Positions 61,101-64,000 of a stretch of DNA of 64,000 nt are shown here, one piece after another (the stretch's first letter is position 1; the number at the start of each line of letters is the position of its first letter). A program made the translations under genes and the position numbers. Source of the DNA: Zygnema circumcarinatum (Eukaryota; Streptophyta; Zygnematophyceae; Zygnematales; Zygnemataceae); assembly GCA_037447605.1 (NCBI GenBank), contig CM074808.1:1418978-1482977 (forward strand). The letters run 5' to 3'. The notes under the pieces were generated by a model that ran no database searches, had not been told where the DNA came from, and saw only the letters and a list, made by a program, of their open reading frames with translations.

Positions 61101-64000
61101 ATTCAGAAGCTAGAGTCGAGTCTCCTTCATTTTTCGACACATGGAAGTGAGAGTTTTAAAGGGAGGTTTTGGGTTGTATGGGTGAGAGCAGTTCCAAAAC
61201 GAGCAGTTGATGCGAGAGGTGGAGGAGGAGAGGGTGCTTCTGCGTGAAGAAGCAGCTCAGCTGAGCTCCGCTCAGAGGAAGAATGCACGCGATGCGGAGT
61301 CTGTTACGGCTGAAATGTTCGAAGAATGTCAGGTACACCTCTCCTTTTCTTCAAGATTTCCTTCTTATCCAACACATCAGGGTTTGAGGAGCAAGTTGCC
61401 AGGATCGTGTTACTGAAAAAGTTGTAGTCAGCTGAATCCTGAAGAAAGGCTCCTTGCGTGGAAAAAAAACGTGAAAGGAAGAGAATTGCTGCCGCAAGGC
61501 CTGACTCGTTTTGTCTTAAAGCTGGTTTTGTGGCATTGGAATACAGTTTTGGAGAGGTTGTTTCTGCGATGCGTTTATGTGTGTCCCAACCGTTGATAAC
61601 GATTATCTTGATCCAACCCTTTGGTTTTTCTTACTAAAAAAGTTCAACCCATCATCCCCATGTCACTACTCTGTAGTGTTTCTTGTGCTTCTTTCTGACA
61701 TTTGAAGGTGGTCGGAACAGGACCTACTGCAAATTTTTGGTATTCCGTACATTATCGCTCCCATGGAAGCGGAAGCGCAGTGCGCTTTCATGGACCAAAC
61801 GAAGATGGTCGATGCAGTTGTGACGGATGACTGCGACGTGTTCCTTTTTGGAGGCCGCAATGTCTTCAAAAATATTTTTGATGACAGAAAATATGTGGAG
61901 ACCTACCTTATGAAAGATGTGGAAACAGAACTAGGGCTGACGAGAGAGAAACTGATCAACATGGCTCTGCTTTTGGGAAGTGATTACACTGAAGGAGTCA
62001 GGTGAGCATCTCAAAAGTGTTGGAGTTTGCTTCATTCTCAGACTCCATCCTGCAGCTTCATGTATTGCACGCTTTTCTCATTCAATAGTAGCTGCTGCTC
62101 GTATGCCTCAGTGCAATTTACTGAGGCAGACCAACAGCTTGTCTCCATTTGCTTGAGAGGCTACTTAAAAACAACATGAAAGCGTACTTAAAAAGCAATA
62201 TGATAGTGTGTGTCTCTCATAGCGGTTTTAGAGGGGGGTATTGTTTTCTACAGCGGCATAGGCATTGTGAACGCAATCGAGGTGGTGAATGCATATGAGG
62301 GGCTGAGCGGCCTTCTCAAGTTCAAGCAGTGGGCCCTCTCCTTAGACGAAACTCTGCTAAACAAAGTGGAGGCAAGCAGTAGAGGGCGAGGCAGGAAGGG
62401 TCGTGGGAGAGGCAATCGCGGGAGGGCAAAGGGAGAAGGGGTCGCTCGAGCTGAAGGTGGAGAAGGGCAGGAGAGAGATGCAACGGTAGACAACGAGAGT
62501 GAAGCGGAGCAGAATGAGAAGGAAGTACAACAGAGAGTGTTTCAATCGAGGCATGTAAGTGGATGCCAAGAAAGTAGTCCCACCATGCTAAGAAGTTGTT
62601 GATGAAAATTTTAAAGTTGATGAAGTGACATTAGTATTACCACTTCCCATTCTTGCTTGCTCGCTAGTCGGTAAGATTTTTTTTTTTTTTTTGTTTACCA
62701 TGGTAGCTCGTACAGAGCGTTTTCACCAAATGGACCCTCGTCTTTCAGGGGTGCCCTGACCTGATCTGCGTTGTTCCCTTATTCTGTAGAGAGGTGTGAG
62801 CAAGAACTGGAACATACCGGACAGCTTTCCGAGTGAAGCTGTGGTGTGCGCCTACCTCCGGCCTCAAGTCGATGACTCTTCTGACAAATTCACATGGGGC
62901 CGACCGGACCTTGACTCCTTACGGCTGTAAGGCTTGGTTTTTGCCTTCGCAGCATCAACTGTTGGAGGGTTACTAGGGCAATCAGCTGAACATCCAGATT
63001 GTATAGCAAAGTCAAAATATAAACCTTTATCTCCACTGTCTTAATGAAACCGCAAAAGGAAAATGTTGCAAAGAACATTCTGGGGCTTCAACAGAAGTCT
63101 ATGGGAGGTGGTTTAGGGTGTGCAGTACTTTCATGCTTTTTCCGGTCATCCGATTTCCAACACTGAATGGGGTCCATGGCTCGCTGCTTGTGGCAGGTTC
63201 TGCAGAGACAAGTTGTCGTTTTCCAGAGAGAAGGCCGACGAGATGTTGCTGCCGGTGATGAAGGCGTTCGAGAGTCATGAGGTGAGGGGAGGGCCTTGAA
63301 ATGTTGAAAAGTTTGAAATGAAACATGGCCGCATTGCCATGTTTCATTTCCAACTTTTCATTTTCAAACAACTAATTTCATTTTTTATCGAGCAAATGAT
63401 GGAACGGGTGTTTGCAGCTCATTGAGAAAAATGTTCGTGGCGATGTGTTTCAAGTGGGAGAAATCAACTGTTTGTTCAAAGCATCTCCGAAATACTTTTG
63501 TCATACATCAAAGTCCACAATCCATGTGAACTGGATAATCTCACTTCATGCTTGATTGTTGAACTTTAGCTTTGCTTTTTTTTTTTTTTTTCGTCTTGTA
63601 TCGCAGACCCAACTCCGCCTTGAGGCATTCTACAGCTTCAATCAACGATTTGCTAAAATTCGGTCAAAGCGGATTCAGAAGGCTGTGACTGGAATCACAG
63701 GAAAACGGAACGCTGAGCTCACGGATCTGCCTGCTCAGTTTATGGCCCCTCGAAAACTGCCGGCCACAAAGAGAGGGAGGAAGAGCTCTGCCGAAGTCGG
63801 AGCTGCAGTTGAGAGTGGTTTAGAGCAAGAGGGAGCGAATGCAGCAAGGGGAAGGAAGCGAAAGGGGGTGAATCTAGAAGCTGGTGAAGGGAAAGGCAGT
63901 CGGAGTAAGGAGAGAACCACTGATGGAGATGTTCAAACCTCGACTATGGCTAAACGTGGAGGAAGGAGAGGCAGGGGTAGGGGCGGGGGCAGAGGTGTTG
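55164..64000 (+). CDS. UVH3: XPG/UVH3 (Rad2-type) DNA-repair endonuclease, 3' end beyond window
   Basis: Exons: 55164-55251, 55759-56009, 56180-56466, 56809-56965, 57714-57794, 57976-58029, 58239-58423, 58661-60957 or 60980, 61207-61332, 61721-62001, 62254-62554, 62790-62926, 63197-63281, 63607 to the edge; over 1570 aa so far. The XPG-N region starts [12 protein letters not shown] and holds VAVDASIW and [18 protein letters not shown] long acidic spacer follows with [34 protein letters not shown] (near 58906-58956), two UIM-like helices ([29 protein letters not shown]) and a coiled coil. XPG-I is intact: [52 protein letters not shown]. The enzyme cuts 3' of lesions in nucleotide excision repair and stabilises TFIIH. 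An [15 protein letters not shown] run interrupts the I region, and the tail is Lys/Arg-rich with RGG repeats. Confidence 0.95.
57841..57860 (+). repeat. (GA)n microsatellite in XPG intron
   Basis: About nine GA units in the intron after exon 5. Confidence 0.85.
63306..63359. repeat. 23-bp hairpin in an XPG intron
   Basis: The left arm GAAAAGTTTGAAATGAAACA (63306 on) pairs with the right arm ending at 63359 over 23 bp with one mismatch, with an 8-base loop. It lies 25 bp after a splice donor. It may be a remnant of a tiny inverted-repeat element. Confidence 0.75.

Overview
The window is nuclear DNA of a green plant. Its genes are split by many GT-AG introns, its proteins match plant families (importin alpha with an IBB domain, UVH3/XPG, NOT2, ADPRM), and short TTTAGGG tracts of the plant telomere type occur inside it. 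A complete animal-style BK (Slo) potassium channel argues for a seedless plant or streptophyte alga rather than a flowering plant, but the sequence does not fix the species.

Layout. 1-668 (+): end of a WD40 protein like EIPR1/TSSC1. 2188-10881 (-): BK-type K+ channel in about 16 exons. 11743-15608 (+): ADP-ribose/CDP-alcohol diphosphatase, whose start faces that of the channel across a shared promoter. 16677-18720 (-): alpha/beta hydrolase. 18.7-27.0 kb: a repeat-rich island with GATAC-type satellite, a foldback repeat, a decayed Ty1/copia reverse transcriptase and a chain of abutting small TIR elements. 27174-32786 (+): M16 peptidase-like protein without the zinc motif (14 exons, 637 aa). 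34841-40146 (+): CCR4-NOT subunit NOT2 (11 exons, 665 aa). 41826-44829 (+): importin alpha (10 exons, 531 aa). 48277-51715 (-): uncharacterised type II membrane protein (6 exons, 385 aa). 52816-53913 (-): mRNA cap guanine-N7 methyltransferase in a single coding exon. 55164-64000 (+): XPG/UVH3 endonuclease, running off the window.

The genes are mostly independent housekeeping genes and form no operon or obvious pathway. Three act in RNA or DNA maintenance (cap methylation, CCR4-NOT, XPG), and two pairs are divergent (channel/diphosphatase and cap methyltransferase/XPG). The exon models were built by hand from splice signals, reading phase and recalled family similarity. For the M16, NOT2, importin, 385-aa membrane protein and hydrolase genes the summed exon lengths close in frame. 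One exon each of the channel and of the diphosphatase was not found.

The most unusual items are the chain of TIR elements at 26.2-27.0 kb just upstream of the M16 gene, the uncharacterised 385-aa membrane protein, the intronless cap methyltransferase and the intact-looking BK channel.
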